From the NCBI GenBank assembly GCA_017443895.1, contig JAFSXU010000004.1, positions 30,001 to 94,000 on the forward strand: a stretch of 64,000 nt of DNA, read 5' to 3'. Of the stretch, positions 9,131 to 17,795 are shown piece after piece. The notes below the pieces were generated by a model, which was not told where the DNA came from, did no database searches, and saw only the letters and a list, made by a program, of their open reading frames with translations. Numbering within the stretch: the first letter of the stretch is position 1; each line of letters opens with the position of its first letter. This DNA is from Clostridia bacterium (lineage in GTDB: Bacteria; Bacillota; Clostridia; UBA1381). Both the position numbers and the translations under genes were made by a program.

Positions 9131-11497
9131 ATGAATATATTAGACAGACTTGGCAAGGAAATACTGTTTTTTGACGGTGCAATGGGTACTGCCATACAGA
9201 ATGTGCTTGACCTTGACGGACAAAGCGGTGAAATTTTAAATATTGAACACCCCGATATTATAAAAAAGATACACTGTGATTATCTTGATGCGGGCTGTGA
9301 TATTATAACCACAAACACCTTCGGTGCAAACCCGTTTAAGGCTGAATATTTAAAGTACCCGATAGAGGATATTATAAGCAGTGCCATAAAAATTGCAAAA
9401 GATGCCGTATCGGGATATGAAAACAGATATGTTGCCTTTGATTTAGGTCCTACCGGAAAATTATTGGAGCCTATAGGTCCTGTTTCATTTGACGAATGCT
9501 ACGAGGCTTTTAAGACCGTTGTTAATATTGCAAAGGAATACGGCGTTGACCTGTTTATAATAGAAACAATGTCCGATACCTTAGAGGCAAAGGCGGCATT
9601 GCTTGCGGTAAAGGAAAACTCGGACTTGCCCGTATTTTGTACCATGACCTTTGACGAGTCGCATAAAACCTTGACAGGTGCAGATGTTACGATAATGTCT
9701 CAAATGCTTGAGGGGCTTGGCGCGGACTGTATCGGTATAAACTGCGGTTTGGGACCTCGGCACATCTCGCCCATGATACAGGATTTATTATCCGTTTCGT
9801 CAATTCCGTGTATGGCACAGCCAAATGCAGGCTTACCCGAAATTATAAACGGTCAGACACAGTATAATGTATCGCCTAAAGACTTTGCCATGCAGTGTGA
9901 GGAAATGGCAAAGCAGGGTATTTCCATACTTGGCGGTTGTTGCGGAACAACGCCCGATCATATTCAAGAAATGGTTAAGCTCTGCCGTGGCTATACCCCA
10001 AAGATTACCAAAAACAATGAAACGATAGTATGCTCATACTCAAGATATGTTAAGCTTGACGACCGTCCTGTTATAATCGGTGAGAGAATCAACCCGACAG
10101 GTAAGAAAAAATTTAAAGAGGCGCTCAAAAACAACGATATAAATTATGTATTAAACGAAGCAATAAAGCAGGCGGAGGCAGGGGCGCACATATTGGATGT
10201 AAATGTGGGCTTGCCCGAAATTTGCGAGTGTGAAATGATGGAAACAGTCGTAAAAGCGATTTCATCAACCGTGAATTTGCCGTTACAGATTGACTCGTCT
10301 GATGTAGCCACGCTTGAGAGGGCGCTCAGGATTTACAACGGAAAGCCGATGCTAAATTCCGTAAACGGAAAGGCGGAAAGTCTTGACAAGATACTGCCAA
10401 TCGCAAAAAAATACGGTGCGGTTGTTGTAGGTCTTTGCCTTGACGATAACGGAATACCAAAAACAGCAAGAGAGCGGTTTGAGATTGCAAAGCGTATAGC
10501 GGATAAAGCAAAGGAGTACGGGATTTGCAAGCGTGACCTTGTAATGGACGCCTTAACGCTTACAATTTCAGCACAGCAAACAGAGGCAGCCCAAACCATA
10601 ACAGCTCTTAAAATGATTAAAGATGAGCTTGGAATAAAAACGGTTTTGGGTGTGTCAAACATATCGTTTGGACTACCCAAGCGTGAGTATGTAACAAGCA
10701 CATTCTTTGCTCTTGCGCTAAACGGCGGCCTTGATGCGTGCATTATAAATCCGTGCGCAGACTCAATGATGAATGTATACCGCGCGTATCGGGCGTTATC
10801 GTGCATTGACGAAAACTGTACGGATTATATTGAGGCATACACCGAAAAAGAGGAAAGTGTTGAGGTTTCTCATAACGAGCTATATTCTGCCATTTTAAAC
10901 GGCTTGTATGATGCGTCGTTTGATATTGCAAAGGAAATGCTAAAAACCGAGGCTCCTCTTGATATAATAAACTCTACCGTCATTCCGGCTCTTAACGATA
11001 TTGGTAAGCAGTTTGAAACGGGCAAGGCGTTTTTGCCACAGCTTATAATGAGCGCGGATACCGTATCAAATGCATTCCGCGCGATAAAGGAGGAAATGAA
11101 CAAATCCGGCAGCGGCGCCCAGATGCGTGAAAAGATTGTTATTGCAACGGTTGAGGGCGATATTCACGATATTGGCAAGAATATTGTAAAAACCCTGCTT
11201 GAAAATTACGGGTACGAGATGATAGATTTAGGCAAAAATGTGCCTGCGGAGGATATAGTAAGGGCGCTTATTGAAAATGATGCTCATGCTCTGGGACTGA
11301 GTGCGCTTATGTCAACAACCGTTAAGGGTATGGAGCGGACAATAAAATTAGTAAGAGAGGCAAACCTTGATGTCAAGGTATTTGTAGGCGGTGCAGTGCT
11401 TACACAGGAGTATGCCGACATGATAGGCGCAGACGCTTACTGCTCCGACGCCCTGGCATCGGTAAATTATGCAAATAAAATCTTCGGTTATAACTAA
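9131..11497 (+). CDS. metH: Cobalamin-dependent methionine synthase, short form lacking the activation domain
   Basis: About 788 residues from the ATG at 9131 (AGAGG upstream). The order is: homocysteine S-methyltransferase barrel (about 1-290) with zinc ligands visible as GINCG and GGCCGT; pterin-binding barrel (about 305-560, RPVIIGERINPTGKKK); four-helix cap (about 570-650); and B12-binding domain (about 660-788) with the DIHDIGKN motif that supplies the lower-axial histidine. It transfers methyl from methyl-THF to homocysteine. The AdoMet/flavodoxin reactivation domain of E. coli MetH is absent. In many Firmicutes it is a separate protein, and I do not see that gene in this window. This is the clearest B12 consumer near the cobalamin-uptake operon. 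Confidence 0.93.
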   Translation: MNILDRLGKEILFFDGAMGTAIQNVLDLDGQSGEILNIEHPDIIKKIHCDYLDAGCDIITTNTFGANPFKAEYLKYPIEDIISSAIKIAKDAVSGYENRYVAFDLGPTGKLLEPIGPVSFDECYEAFKTVVNIAKEYGVDLFIIETMSDTLEAKAALLAVKENSDLPVFCTMTFDESHKTLTGADVTIMSQMLEGLGADCIGINCGLGPRHISPMIQDLLSVSSIPCMAQPNAGLPEIINGQTQYNVSPKDFAMQCEEMAKQGISILGGCCGTTPDHIQEMVKLCRGYTPKITKNNETIVCSYSRYVKLDDRPVIIGERINPTGKKKFKEALKNNDINYVLNEAIKQAEAGAHILDVNVGLPEICECEMMETVVKAISSTVNLPLQIDSSDVATLERALRIYNGKPMLNSVNGKAESLDKILPIAKKYGAVVVGLCLDDNGIPKTARERFEIAKRIADKAKEYGICKRDLVMDALTLTISAQQTEAAQTITALKMIKDELGIKTVLGVSNISFGLPKREYVTSTFFALALNGGLDACIINPCADSMMNVYRAYRALSCIDENCTDYIEAYTEKEESVEVSHNELYSAILNGLYDASFDIAKEMLKTEAPLDIINSTVIPALNDIGKQFETGKAFLPQLIMSADTVSNAFRAIKEEMNKSGSGAQMREKIVIATVEGDIHDIGKNIVKTLLENYGYEMIDLGKNVPAEDIVRALIENDAHALGLSALMSTTVKGMERTIKLVREANLDVKVFVGGAVLTQEYADMIGADAYCSDALASVNYANKIFGYN

Positions 11498-11531
11498 CCA
11501 AAAGATTTATATATTATGGGAGGTAACTTAA

Positions 11532-12797
11532 ATGAAAATTGAAACAAAATGCATTCAGGAGGGCTATAAGCCAAAAAACGGAGAGCCCAGAGTTCTGCCG
11601 ATTTATCAATCGACCACATACAAGTATGACAGTGCCGATTTTATGGGTAAGCTCTTCGACTTGGAGGAGGAAGGATTTTTCTATACCCGACTTGCAAATC
11701 CTACAGTTGACGCGGTAGAGAAAAAGATTGCAGCTCTTGAGGGCGGTGTGGGAGCAATGCTCACATCGGCAGGTCAGGCGGCAACGCTTATTTCAATCAC
11801 AAACATTGCAGGCGCAGGCGACCATATTATCTGCTCAACCGCAGTTTACGGCGGTACTTTTAACCTTTTGGGCGTAACGCTTAAAAAATTGGGTATTGAA
11901 ACCACCTTCGTTGACCCCGACCTTGACGAGGAGGAGCTTTTAAAGGAGTTCCGCCCAAATACAAAAGCAGTCGTTGGCGAAACTATCGCAAACCCTGCCC
12001 TAAATGTTTTGGATATTGAGAAGTTTGCAAGAATTGCACACGCAAACAAGGTACCGTTGATTGTTGATAACACATTCGCAACACCTATACTTTGCAGACC
12101 GTTTGAGTTCGGTGCGGATATTGTTATCCACTCAACCTCAAAGTATATGGACGGCCACGCTGTTGCTTTGGGCGGTGTAATAGTTGACAGCGGTAATTTT
12201 GACTGGGAGGCATCGGGAAAGTTCCCTGAATTTACCGTACCTGATGACTCATATCATGGCGTTATATATACCAAGAATTTCGGCAAGGCGGCATACATTG
12301 TAAAGGCTCGTGCACAGCTTATGCGTGATTTAGGCTCAATGATGGCACCGCAGAATGCGTTTTTATTGAATATCGGACTTGAAACCCTGCATCTTAGAAT
12401 GCCATACCATAGTCAAAACGCCTTAAAGGTTGCGGAGTTTTTGGAAAAAGACCCACGAGTTACATGGGTAAATTACCCCGGACTTCCAAGCTCAAAATAT
12501 AAGCCATTGGTTGATAAATATATGCCTTTGGGCGCATCGGGAGTTGTTTCATTCGGTGTTAAGGGCGGAAGAGATGCGGCGGTTAAGTTCCTTGACGGAC
12601 TTAAAATTGCAGCTATTGTTACTCATGTGGCAGACGCAAGAACATGTGCCCTGCACCCTGCATCTACAACACACCGTCAGCTTACGGATGAACAGCTCCT
12701 CGCAGGCGGAGTAAGCCCCGACCTTATCCGTTTCAGTGTCGGCATTGAAAATGTTGACGATATTATCGCCGATATTGACCAAGCCTTGGGAAAATAA
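11532..12797 (+). CDS. metY: O-acetylhomoserine sulfhydrylase (homocysteine synthase)
   Basis: The 421-residue PLP enzyme of the Cys/Met metabolism family is full length for MetY. SSAGQAA-type and NTFATP segments and the PLP-lysine region DIVIHSTSKYMDGH are visible. It makes homocysteine from O-acetylhomoserine and sulfide, feeding MetH. GGGAGG precedes the ATG, 34 bases after metH. Together metF-metH-metY supply the methyl group, the methyltransferase and the acceptor for methionine. Confidence 0.93.
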   Translation: MKIETKCIQEGYKPKNGEPRVLPIYQSTTYKYDSADFMGKLFDLEEEGFFYTRLANPTVDAVEKKIAALEGGVGAMLTSAGQAATLISITNIAGAGDHIICSTAVYGGTFNLLGVTLKKLGIETTFVDPDLDEEELLKEFRPNTKAVVGETIANPALNVLDIEKFARIAHANKVPLIVDNTFATPILCRPFEFGADIVIHSTSKYMDGHAVALGGVIVDSGNFDWEASGKFPEFTVPDDSYHGVIYTKNFGKAAYIVKARAQLMRDLGSMMAPQNAFLLNIGLETLHLRMPYHSQNALKVAEFLEKDPRVTWVNYPGLPSSKYKPLVDKYMPLGASGVVSFGVKGGRDAAVKFLDGLKIAAIVTHVADARTCALHPASTTHRQLTDEQLLAGGVSPDLIRFSVGIENVDDIIADIDQALGK

Positions 12798-12862
12798 AAT
12801 ATTATATAACAGCAAAAAACTCACCGTAGGGGCGGCACGGATAAAACAGTAATATTGTTTTA

Positions 12863-12888
12863 AAACGGCATAGATTTCTATGCCGTTT
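12863..12888. terminator. Perfect hairpin after metY
   Basis: AAACGGCATAGA-TT-TCTATGCCGTTT, 12-bp stem. The T-tract is weak on the plus strand, so termination is likely but not certain. Confidence 0.5.
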
Positions 12889-12918
12889 CAGCGTGTCGAT
12901 AAAGTTATCGACACGCTG
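12889..12918. repeat. 30-bp palindrome, copy 1
   Basis: CAGCGTGTCGATAA, two bases, TTATCGACACGCTG. The same element occurs in the opposite orientation (central AG versus CT) at 57715-57744. Directly after it lies a second perfect hairpin, GCAAGTGT-AGTC-ACACTTGC, at 12920-12939. Confidence 0.9.
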
Positions 12919-12939
12919 AGCAAGTGTAGTCACACTTGC

Positions 12940-13119
12940 AAAATTTGATTTCACTATTAGGGAATCATTTCCAAACTTTTTTAATTGTTTTTGCCCTCAT
13001 ATAAGGAACAAATTAAAAATATCAACTAATTTTGAAAATTTTTTCTCATATACTAATATCTTTGTAACAACTCGTTTTGCGAAAGTTTTGTAGCAAATAT
13101 ATAAAAATATTTTTAAATA
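12940..13119. other. AT-rich intergenic stretch without a supported gene
   Basis: Between the metY-side hairpins and the ncRNA promoter. Stops occur in all frames at short intervals and no ribosome site precedes an open frame of useful length. Confidence 0.6.
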
Positions 13120-13148
13120 TGGACAATTTTGTTTTCTTATGTTATACT
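13120..13148 (+). promoter_or_regulatory. Promoter of the structured ncRNA
   Basis: TGGACA, 17 bp, TATACT. The predicted start is within a few bases of the first base of the closing helix at 13155. Confidence 0.65.
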
Positions 13149-13154
13149 ACTTAT

Positions 13155-13350
13155 GCTACACTCTTAATTAAAATAAGGTTGGTATGTAATCTTGTATATT
13201 CTTTACATCATGAAGGTACGCTATTGGTAAAAGCGTACTCTCTGGCAAACTTCGTGATGTAATTACAAGTTATATAAGAGTGTAGCAACCTTATCGTCAG
13301 AGCTTGTGCGTTTTTCGTGCGTAGCTCTGAAACATGGGCTACGCTTTTTT
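13155..13350 (+). ncRNA. Unassigned ~196-nt structured RNA with a pseudoknot
   Basis: Helices readable in the sequence: P1 GCTACACTCTTA (13155) with TAAGAGTGTAGC (13275-13286), 12 perfect pairs; a pseudoknot helix ATAAGGTTG (13173) with CAACCTTAT (13286-13294); CTTGTA (13191) with TACAAG (13264); a 13-pair stem TTACATCATGAAG (13203) with CTTCGTGATGTAA (13250) with one G-U; and an apical GTACGCT/AGCGTAC stem. The 3' end is a terminator, GCGTAGC/GCTACGC plus six T (13319-13350). An alternative hairpin TCAGAGCT/AGCTCTGA (13297-13330) overlaps its 5' arm. Promoter, closed fold and terminator argue for a transcribed RNA. It could instead be a riboswitch-like leader of the lipoprotein gene 108 bases downstream. 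I do not recognise the family. Confidence 0.7.
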
Positions 13351-13457
13351 ATTAGATAATTAGCTTCGCAACCATTGGGTACTCCCTTCGCCTGATAAAG
13401 TTGCCAAGCAATTATATATTTTTAACAAATAAAATTTTACAAAGGAGCTGAAAGCAA

Positions 13458-14453
13458 GTGAAAAAATTAGTAGTGGTAATGTTAACATTCTTTTTTGTGC
13501 TATCATTATCAGGATGTGGAAAAGAGATGACACTTAATTTATCTTATGGGGATAGAACAGGTACATACTATGGCGATGTAAACGAACAAGGTGTACCACA
13601 CGGACAAGGTAAATTTACTTCAGAAAATGAAGAAGGCGAAAAATGGACTTATGAGGGATAGTTCAAAAATGGACATTTTGATGGCGAAGGTAAAACTACT
13701 TGGAAAAGCGGAGCTATGGAAATTGGAACATATAAAGATGATGTTATTGTTCCGATGAAAGGCAATGAGATTAAATCGTTATATGCAACTCCAGAAAATT
13801 TTAAAGACCATTATGTAGAGTTAATTGGACGGGTTTTCACTGCTCCTGAATTTGTTGATGATGGGGTAAGTATTCAAATGTGGGCTGACATAGAAAAAAG
13901 TGAAAATAATACCATTGTTCATATAATGGATAAAGATTTTGATGTAAAACAGGATGACTATGTTCATATAGTTGGCAAAGTTGGTGATGCTTTTGAGGGG
14001 GAAAATGCCTTTGGTGGGACTATATTGGCTCCAACAATTATAGCAAAAGAATATGAGGTTTTAAGTTATCAAGATGCACTTATGCCTACATTAAAAAAGA
14101 TTGATGTTAATGAAACTCAAACACAATATGGTTATTCCGTAACCTTACAAAAAATTGAATTTGCAGAAAAGGAAACAAGAGTTTATTTAAAGGTTGATAA
14201 TCAAGGTTCAGACACCTTTAATGTTTACAGTTTCAATGCTAAAATCACCCAATCGGGAAAGCAATTTGAAGAACAGGATAATTGGGATGCTGAATATCCT
14301 AAAATACAAAGTGATTTACTTGTTGGCAATTCAACAGAAGGAATTATTGCATTTCCAAAATTAAATGATGGTGCATTTACAGTAATTATAGATGCAAGCT
14401 CCGAAAATTGGGACGAGGATATTAAACCATATACATTTAACATTCAAGGATAG
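13458..14453 (+). pseudogene. MORN-repeat lipoprotein gene interrupted by one in-frame TAG
   Basis: GTG start at 13458 after AAAGGAG. Residues 1-20 are a lipoprotein signal (LSLSGC). MORN-type repeats follow (TGTYYGDV.., GVPHGQGKF). Codon 68 (13659-13661) is TAG, exactly where a MORN repeat reads YEG-x-FKNGHFDGEGK. The same frame then continues without another stop to 14453: an OB-fold-like segment (about 115-190, YVELIGRVFTAPEF) and a C-terminal domain resembling DUF4352 (about 215-330). If TAG is a stop, the gene is a recent pseudogene or yields a 67-residue fragment. An internal start at the ATG at 13716 has no good ribosome site. AT-rich codon use differs from the flanking core genes and suggests acquired DNA. 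Confidence 0.8.
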
Positions 14454-14463
14454 GAGAATTACA

Positions 14464-15072
14464 ATGAGAAAGATTAAATCAATTATAGCAACACTTTTGA
14501 CATTCATTTTGATGCTGTCACTTACAGGCTGTGGGGAAATTAAAAAAGCAGAAACAGCAGTAAACGGAATGTTTGCTGCATTTAAAAGTCTGAATTTTGA
14601 AGAAGCACAAAAATATGTTAATGTAGAGGAGATTACCAAAACTGGAAATGAAGCAAACGAAAATTCAATGTTGATTATGGAGACAGTTTTTGGGAATTTA
14701 AACTACGAAATTATTTCATCTGAAAAAGTTGACAATAATAATGTTGTTGTTAAAACAAAAATTACTGCCACAGATATGAAGCCGGTTATGGAAGAATTTT
14801 TTTCAAAGTCTTTAGAATATGCCTTTTCAAATGCCTTCTCAACCACTCAACCTACAGAAGAAGAAACGAATAAAAAAATGGAAGAAATCTTAGTTGAATG
14901 CGCTTCAAAGCCTGAACTTGCCACAGTAACAAACGAAGTTGATGTAAAAGTTGTAAAAACGGACAGTAAAGAATGGAAAATAGAAGCTGATGATGCTTTT
15001 GTCAATGCATTGTTTGGTGGTCTCTCAGATGCGGTAAAAGAAATGGAAAACGCTCTTAATGCAGAAGAATAG
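14464..15072 (+). CDS. Putative lipoprotein of unknown function
   Basis: The 202-residue product starts at the ATG at 14464 with AGGAG 6 bases upstream, ten bases after the MORN gene. Its lipobox is LSLTGC, so the mature protein is tethered to the outer face of the membrane. The mature part (TAVNGMFAAFKSLNFEEAQKYVN...) has the pattern of the DUF4878/DUF5105 lipoprotein group: a small alpha+beta fold with a long acidic helix. The function is unknown. Lysine- and AAA-rich codon use matches the preceding gene. The two lipoproteins probably form one acquired transcription unit closed by the strong terminator at 15074. Confidence 0.7.
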   Translation: MRKIKSIIATLLTFILMLSLTGCGEIKKAETAVNGMFAAFKSLNFEEAQKYVNVEEITKTGNEANENSMLIMETVFGNLNYEIISSEKVDNNNVVVKTKITATDMKPVMEEFFSKSLEYAFSNAFSTTQPTEEETNKKMEEILVECASKPELATVTNEVDVKVVKTDSKEWKIEADDAFVNALFGGLSDAVKEMENALNAEE

Positions 15073-15073
15073 C

Positions 15074-15140
15074 AAAAAGAACAGGCAAGCCAAGGGTAAA
15101 TACACGAGCTACTCTCACCCTTGGCAAACCTGTTCTTTTT
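15074..15140 (+). terminator. Strong terminator of the lipoprotein unit
   Basis: AAAAAGAACAGG..GCCAAGGGT pairs with ACCCTTGG..CCTGTTCTTTTT, an interrupted stem of about 20 bp ending in a T-run. Confidence 0.85.
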
Positions 15141-15164
15141 CATAGTATGTTAGTGGAAAGAATT

Positions 15165-15276
15165 GTAGGGTTGGGGCTCGCTCCAACCGCCTCTTATAAT
15201 GCACATTGGGAACGGCAGGAGCAAGCCCCTGCCCTACAAATTGTGATATTTGTTTTCACATATAAACCCAAATTTA
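15165..15276. repeat. MITE-like dispersed repeat, left-truncated copy
   Basis: It contains the internal hairpin arms GTAGGGTTGGGGCTCGCTCC and AGGAGCAAGCCCCTGCCCTAC and the right terminal repeat TATAAACCCAAATTTA (15261-15276). The left terminal repeat present in the copies at 23264 and 52745 is missing. Confidence 0.8.
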
Positions 15277-15310
15277 TATTGAACTCTAACAAATTAAAAT
15301 ATTGGGTGCA

Positions 15311-15346
15311 TAATAAAGGGACTTTTCCATTTAAGGCAAAAGTCCC
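15311..15346 (-). terminator. Terminator of the ftsH/XRE unit
   Basis: Minus strand GGGACTTTT..AAAAGTCCC followed by TTTATTAT. Confidence 0.75.
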
Positions 15347-15358
15347 CCTTATCATAAT

Positions 15359-15688
15359 CTATTCGTTCCTATACTTTTCCTGTGTAAGAAGATATTTAAA
15401 ATACTGCATAAGCTCGTCCTGACCTTTGGCATTTAGCAAATTGATATCCATTTTAAACGTCGGCGGTGCAAGGACAGTGTTTCTGCCCGTGGTTTTACCG
15501 TAGAGATAGTCAATCGGTACACCGAAATATTTTGACAGCTTGCTTGCATATTCAACATCGGGAATGCGTATACCACTCTCCCAATTTGTTATGGTAGTAC
15601 GCTGTACTCCCAAATCATTAGCAAGCTGTGCCTGGGTAATATTTTTCGATTTTCTAAGACTTCTTATCCTATTTGAAATATTACTCAT
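15359..15688 (-). CDS. XRE-family DNA-binding regulator
   Basis: The 109-residue protein has an N-terminal helix-turn-helix (residues 5-60: IRSLRKSKNITQAQLANDLGVQR.. then ..GIRIPDVEYASKLSKYFGVPIDYLYG). A short tail (65-109) ends in a predicted helix. Its ATG overlaps the last eight bases of ftsH (ATGAGTAA), so translation is probably coupled. Targets are unknown. The overlap suggests that its level is tied to FtsH, perhaps as a regulator of the same stress response or as an FtsH substrate. That last point is inference only. Confidence 0.88.
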   Translation of the reverse strand: MSNISNRIRSLRKSKNITQAQLANDLGVQRTTITNWESGIRIPDVEYASKLSKYFGVPIDYLYGKTTGRNTVLAPPTFKMDINLLNAKGQDELMQYFKYLLTQEKYRNE

Positions 15689-17654
15689 TTTCGGGTGTTT
15701 CCTCTTTTGTTTCTTCTGTCTCAGGCTCCGGATTTTCTATACGGTTAAAAATTGCCATAAATTCATCGCCTGTTATTGTTTCTTTCTTGATAAGGTATTC
15801 GGAAATCTCATCAAGCGCGGTCCTATGTCCTTCAAGCAATGAATATGCCTTATCGTGGCAAGCGCCCAAAACTGACACTATTTCCTCATCAATCTTTGTT
15901 TTTGTTTCCTCTGAGCAATTTGAAACGCTTCTTCCGTCAAGGTATTTATGCTCTATTGATTCAAGTCCTGCCATACCGAATTTATCAGACATACCGTATT
16001 GCGTTATCATTGCTCTTGCCATAGATGTTGCGCGCTCTATATCATTTGACGCGCCCGTTGTTTTTGTGCCAAATACCAGTTCCTCTGCCGCTCTGCCTGC
16101 CAAGAACACCGTTATCTGGTCTAAGATTTCATCCTTTGACATGAGATAATGTTCCTCCTCCTCGGGCATCTGCATGGTATAACCCAGAGCGCCCATGGTT
16201 CTTGGAACAATGGTAATCTTATGGACAGGCTGTGTGTTTTTCTGCAATGCCGTTGCCAAAGCGTGACCGACCTCGTGGAATGCAACCATTCGCTTTTCCT
16301 TTTCGGATAAAATTCTGTCCTTTTTCTCCTTACCTGCAATGATAACCTCAACTGCCTCCATTAAGTCCTCTTGTAAGACTGCATTTCTGCCCATTCTTAC
16401 AGCTCTTAGCGCCGCCTCGTTTACCATATTTGCAAGGTCTGCGCCAACTGCGCCCGAGGTTGCAAGCGCCATTGCATGAAGGTCGATTGACGGATCGGTT
16501 TTTACATTCTTGATATGGACTTTTAATATGTCCTCCCTGCCCTTTAAATCAGGCTTTTCAACAATAATCCGTCTGTCAAATCTACCGGGCCTTAAAAGTG
16601 CTTTATCAAGTATTTCGGGTCGGTTTGTTGCCGCCAATATTACAAGGCCCTTTGATGAGTCAAAGCCGTCCATTTCGGACAGGAGCTGGTTCAGGGTTTG
16701 CTCCCGCTCATCATTTGAGCTTATCTGCGCATCACGGGATTTACCTATGGCGTCAATCTCGTCTATAAAGATAATACAAGGCGCTTTTTGCGATGCCTGC
16801 TTGAATAAGTCCCTAACTCTTGATGCGCCGACACCGACAAACATTTCGACGAATTCCGAACCCGACAACGAGAAAAACGGAACATTCGCCTCTCCCGCAA
16901 CCGCCTTTGCAAGCAGTGTTTTACCCGTTCCCGGAGGGCCTACGAGCAATGCGCCCTTTGGCTGTTTTGCGCCGATTGCGGTATATTTTGCAGGGTGGTG
17001 CAAAAAGTCAACAATCTCGTTTAACGACTCCTTTGCCTCTTCCTGACCTGCAACATCTGCAAATGTAACACCTGTTTTGTTCTCAATATTATACATTTTG
17101 GCGTTTGACTGACCTATACCCATTATTCCGCCGCCGCCGATATGCTTTGACATTGAACGGGTAAGCAGGAAGAATATCAGGTATATTATGCCAAGCGGTA
17201 AAATCCACGAAAGGATGAAGTTCAGGATTGGGTTGTTATACTGAATAGGCGTTGAATATGTTACGCCATGCTCGTCTAAAACAGGGAGCAGTCTCTCGTC
17301 ACGGATATAGCCCGTATAGTAAATCTTTCTGCTCTCTTTTTGAAGCTCCTCATAAACATCCTTTTTGCTTATCCCAAAAATTGAAATCATTTTACTTGTT
17401 TTTTGGGATATTTCGCTTATATCTATATCACTTTTTTCATATATTATAATTCTGTCTGACTCAATAATGATTTCGTCAACCTTATCCTTATTAACCATAC
17501 TTAAAAACTTATCATAGGTGATTTGAGTTTTTGTAGGGTTTGATACGGCACTGATTGCGATATTTAAAATAATAGTTGCAATCGCCGATATAATTAAAAA
17601 TATAATTACAGGATTTTTTAAAGGCGAATTTTTTGGATTTTTTTTGTTATCCAT
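15681..17654 (-). CDS. ftsH: ATP-dependent zinc metalloprotease FtsH
   Basis: The 657-residue protein is of usual length. It has an N-terminal membrane segment, an extracytoplasmic loop and a second membrane segment (about residues 147-170), then an AAA+ domain with Walker A GPPGTGKT, Walker B IIFIDEIDAIG and the second region of homology (AATNRPEILDKALLRPGRFDRR). The M41 peptidase domain has the zinc motif HEVGH. It degrades misfolded membrane and regulatory proteins at the cytoplasmic membrane. AAAGGGG precedes the ATG. The C-terminus is acidic (EPETEETKEETPENE), as in many FtsH proteins. The upstream proS terminator separates it from the arg/proS unit. Confidence 0.96.
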   Translation of the reverse strand: MDNKKNPKNSPLKNPVIIFLIISAIATIILNIAISAVSNPTKTQITYDKFLSMVNKDKVDEIIIESDRIIIYEKSDIDISEISQKTSKMISIFGISKKDVYEELQKESRKIYYTGYIRDERLLPVLDEHGVTYSTPIQYNNPILNFILSWILPLGIIYLIFFLLTRSMSKHIGGGGIMGIGQSNAKMYNIENKTGVTFADVAGQEEAKESLNEIVDFLHHPAKYTAIGAKQPKGALLVGPPGTGKTLLAKAVAGEANVPFFSLSGSEFVEMFVGVGASRVRDLFKQASQKAPCIIFIDEIDAIGKSRDAQISSNDEREQTLNQLLSEMDGFDSSKGLVILAATNRPEILDKALLRPGRFDRRIIVEKPDLKGREDILKVHIKNVKTDPSIDLHAMALATSGAVGADLANMVNEAALRAVRMGRNAVLQEDLMEAVEVIIAGKEKKDRILSEKEKRMVAFHEVGHALATALQKNTQPVHKITIVPRTMGALGYTMQMPEEEEHYLMSKDEILDQITVFLAGRAAEELVFGTKTTGASNDIERATSMARAMITQYGMSDKFGMAGLESIEHKYLDGRSVSNCSEETKTKIDEEIVSVLGACHDKAYSLLEGHRTALDEISEYLIKKETITGDEFMAIFNRIENPEPETEETKEETPENE

Positions 17655-17750
17655 AATTAAATGCCCCTTTCAGGAAAATTTTCATTTTTCATTTTACCAC
17701 GAAACTAAACTTATTTCAATTCTTTTTATTATTATTTACAGTTTGTACAC

Positions 17751-17783
17751 AAAAAATCGGACTGTTGCAAAATGCAACAGTCC
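17751..17783 (-). terminator. Terminator of argC-argB-proS
   Basis: Minus strand GGACTGTTGCA-TT-TGCAACAGTCC followed by GATTTTTTG. Confidence 0.85.
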
Positions 17784-17795
17784 AACCGTTGACTT

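Noticed and set aside
10333..10806. 157-codon minus-strand frame inside metH
   Set aside because: Shadow of a well-supported gene; no family resemblance.
13155..13350. Protein-coding gene at 13077-13262 (61 codons)
   Set aside because: No ribosome site, and the sequence is explained better by a dense set of RNA helices.
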